Assembly: GCA_023446735.1 (NCBI GenBank)
Contig: JAEXPQ010000085.1
Location: 1 to 31,160, forward strand
Source: Verrucomicrobiota bacterium
Lineage (GTDB): Bacteria > Verrucomicrobiota > Verrucomicrobiia > Opitutales > Opitutaceae
Direction: 5' to 3'
Length of the DNA stretch: 31,160 bases
In this document: piece by piece, positions 30,967 through 31,160 of the stretch
Layout: every line of letters starts with the position of its first letter
How positions within the stretch are numbered: the first letter of the stretch is position 1
The notes under the pieces: model-generated
Database searches by the model: none
Told to the model about the DNA's origin: nothing
What the model saw: the letters and a program-made list of their open reading frames with translations, nothing else
Translations under genes and position numbers: made by a program

Positions 30967-31160
30967 TCACAAGTAGCTTTCCAGACGCAGCTTAAACAGC
31001 GGCAGCGCCTCGCCCCAGAGGCTTGAGCGGGCAACGAGGGTGCGCACGGCCCTGATGAACTGGCAGGTCAGCGTATGCACGTGGGGCAGCATACGGCGGG
31101 TCGGCACTATAGAGGGATTTGCGGCGCGGCGCCGCAGGACCTTCTCCTCCTTGACGCCTT
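30967..31160 (-). CDS. C-terminal end of an unrecognised protein, cut by the window edge
   Basis: The minus strand is open from the window edge for 63 codons to a TGA at 30967-30969. The tail reads EEKVLRRRAANPSIVPTRRM, LPHVHTLTCQFIRAVRTLVA and LWGEALPLFKLRLESYL. Basic residues followed by an amphipathic helical end could fit a transposase or another DNA- or RNA-binding protein, but I do not recognise a family. The gene's start and most of its sequence lie beyond 31160. It points toward the polysaccharide operon, so it is not part of it. Confidence 0.45.
   Translation of the reverse strand, partial: GVKEEKVLRRRAANPSIVPTRRMLPHVHTLTCQFIRAVRTLVARSSLWGEALPLFKLRLESYL

Overview
The window is a GC-rich bacterial chromosome segment. 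I read it as a Verrucomicrobiota member of the Opitutaceae type. This is inference from three things: two tandem DUF3299-like secreted proteins, the style of the exopolysaccharide (EPS) locus, and intergenic DNA full of short-period repeats. No rRNA or tRNA gene is present to confirm it.

Left part (1-5.9 kb): a secreted alkaline phosphatase, two small DUF3299-like exported proteins and a TrmH/SpoU-type RNA methyltransferase lie on the minus strand. Two unrecognised membrane-anchored proteins follow on the plus strand. The next block (6-12.4 kb, minus strand) is an EPS assembly and export operon. In transcription order it encodes an Ala-rich exported protein, an outer-membrane beta-barrel, a short Wza-like export protein, a Wzz/BY-kinase (Wzc) and a Wzy/WaaL-type polymerase. 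A regulatory block (12.9-16.6 kb, minus) follows, with a LytTR response regulator, its MASE1-PAS-LytS type histidine kinase, and a WecG/TagA/CpsF-family protein that seems to lack the family's catalytic Thr and Asp.

From 16.65 to 18.31 kb there is no convincing gene. This spacer holds heptamer arrays, two tandem copies of a composite hairpin-bearing repeat, nonamer repeats, and a strong intrinsic terminator on the plus strand with no gene ahead of it. From 18.3 to 30.5 kb (plus strand) runs the repeat-unit synthesis operon. It encodes an initiating sugar-phosphate transferase, a flippase, an FrhB-like iron-sulfur protein, a pyruvyl transferase, a hexapeptide acyltransferase, a second Wzy, and four glycosyltransferases, several of them joined by ATGA overlaps. 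DNA from about 22.56 kb to 30.4 kb is visibly richer in A+T than the flanks, which suggests an acquired unit-synthesis cassette. At its right edge lies a GC-rich tail of a dead glycosyltransferase gene, then repeats, then the end of an unidentified minus-strand gene.

Together the genes describe one Wzx/Wzy-type polysaccharide pathway. WcaJ-like initiation, glycosyltransfer and pyruvyl/acyl decoration come first, then flipping by Wzx, polymerisation under Wzc control, and export through the Wza-like protein and beta-barrel. The adjacent LytS/LytTR pair is a plausible controller. The most unusual material is non-coding: the repeat-rich spacer, its orphan terminator, and related periodic leaders in front of wcaJ and wzx.
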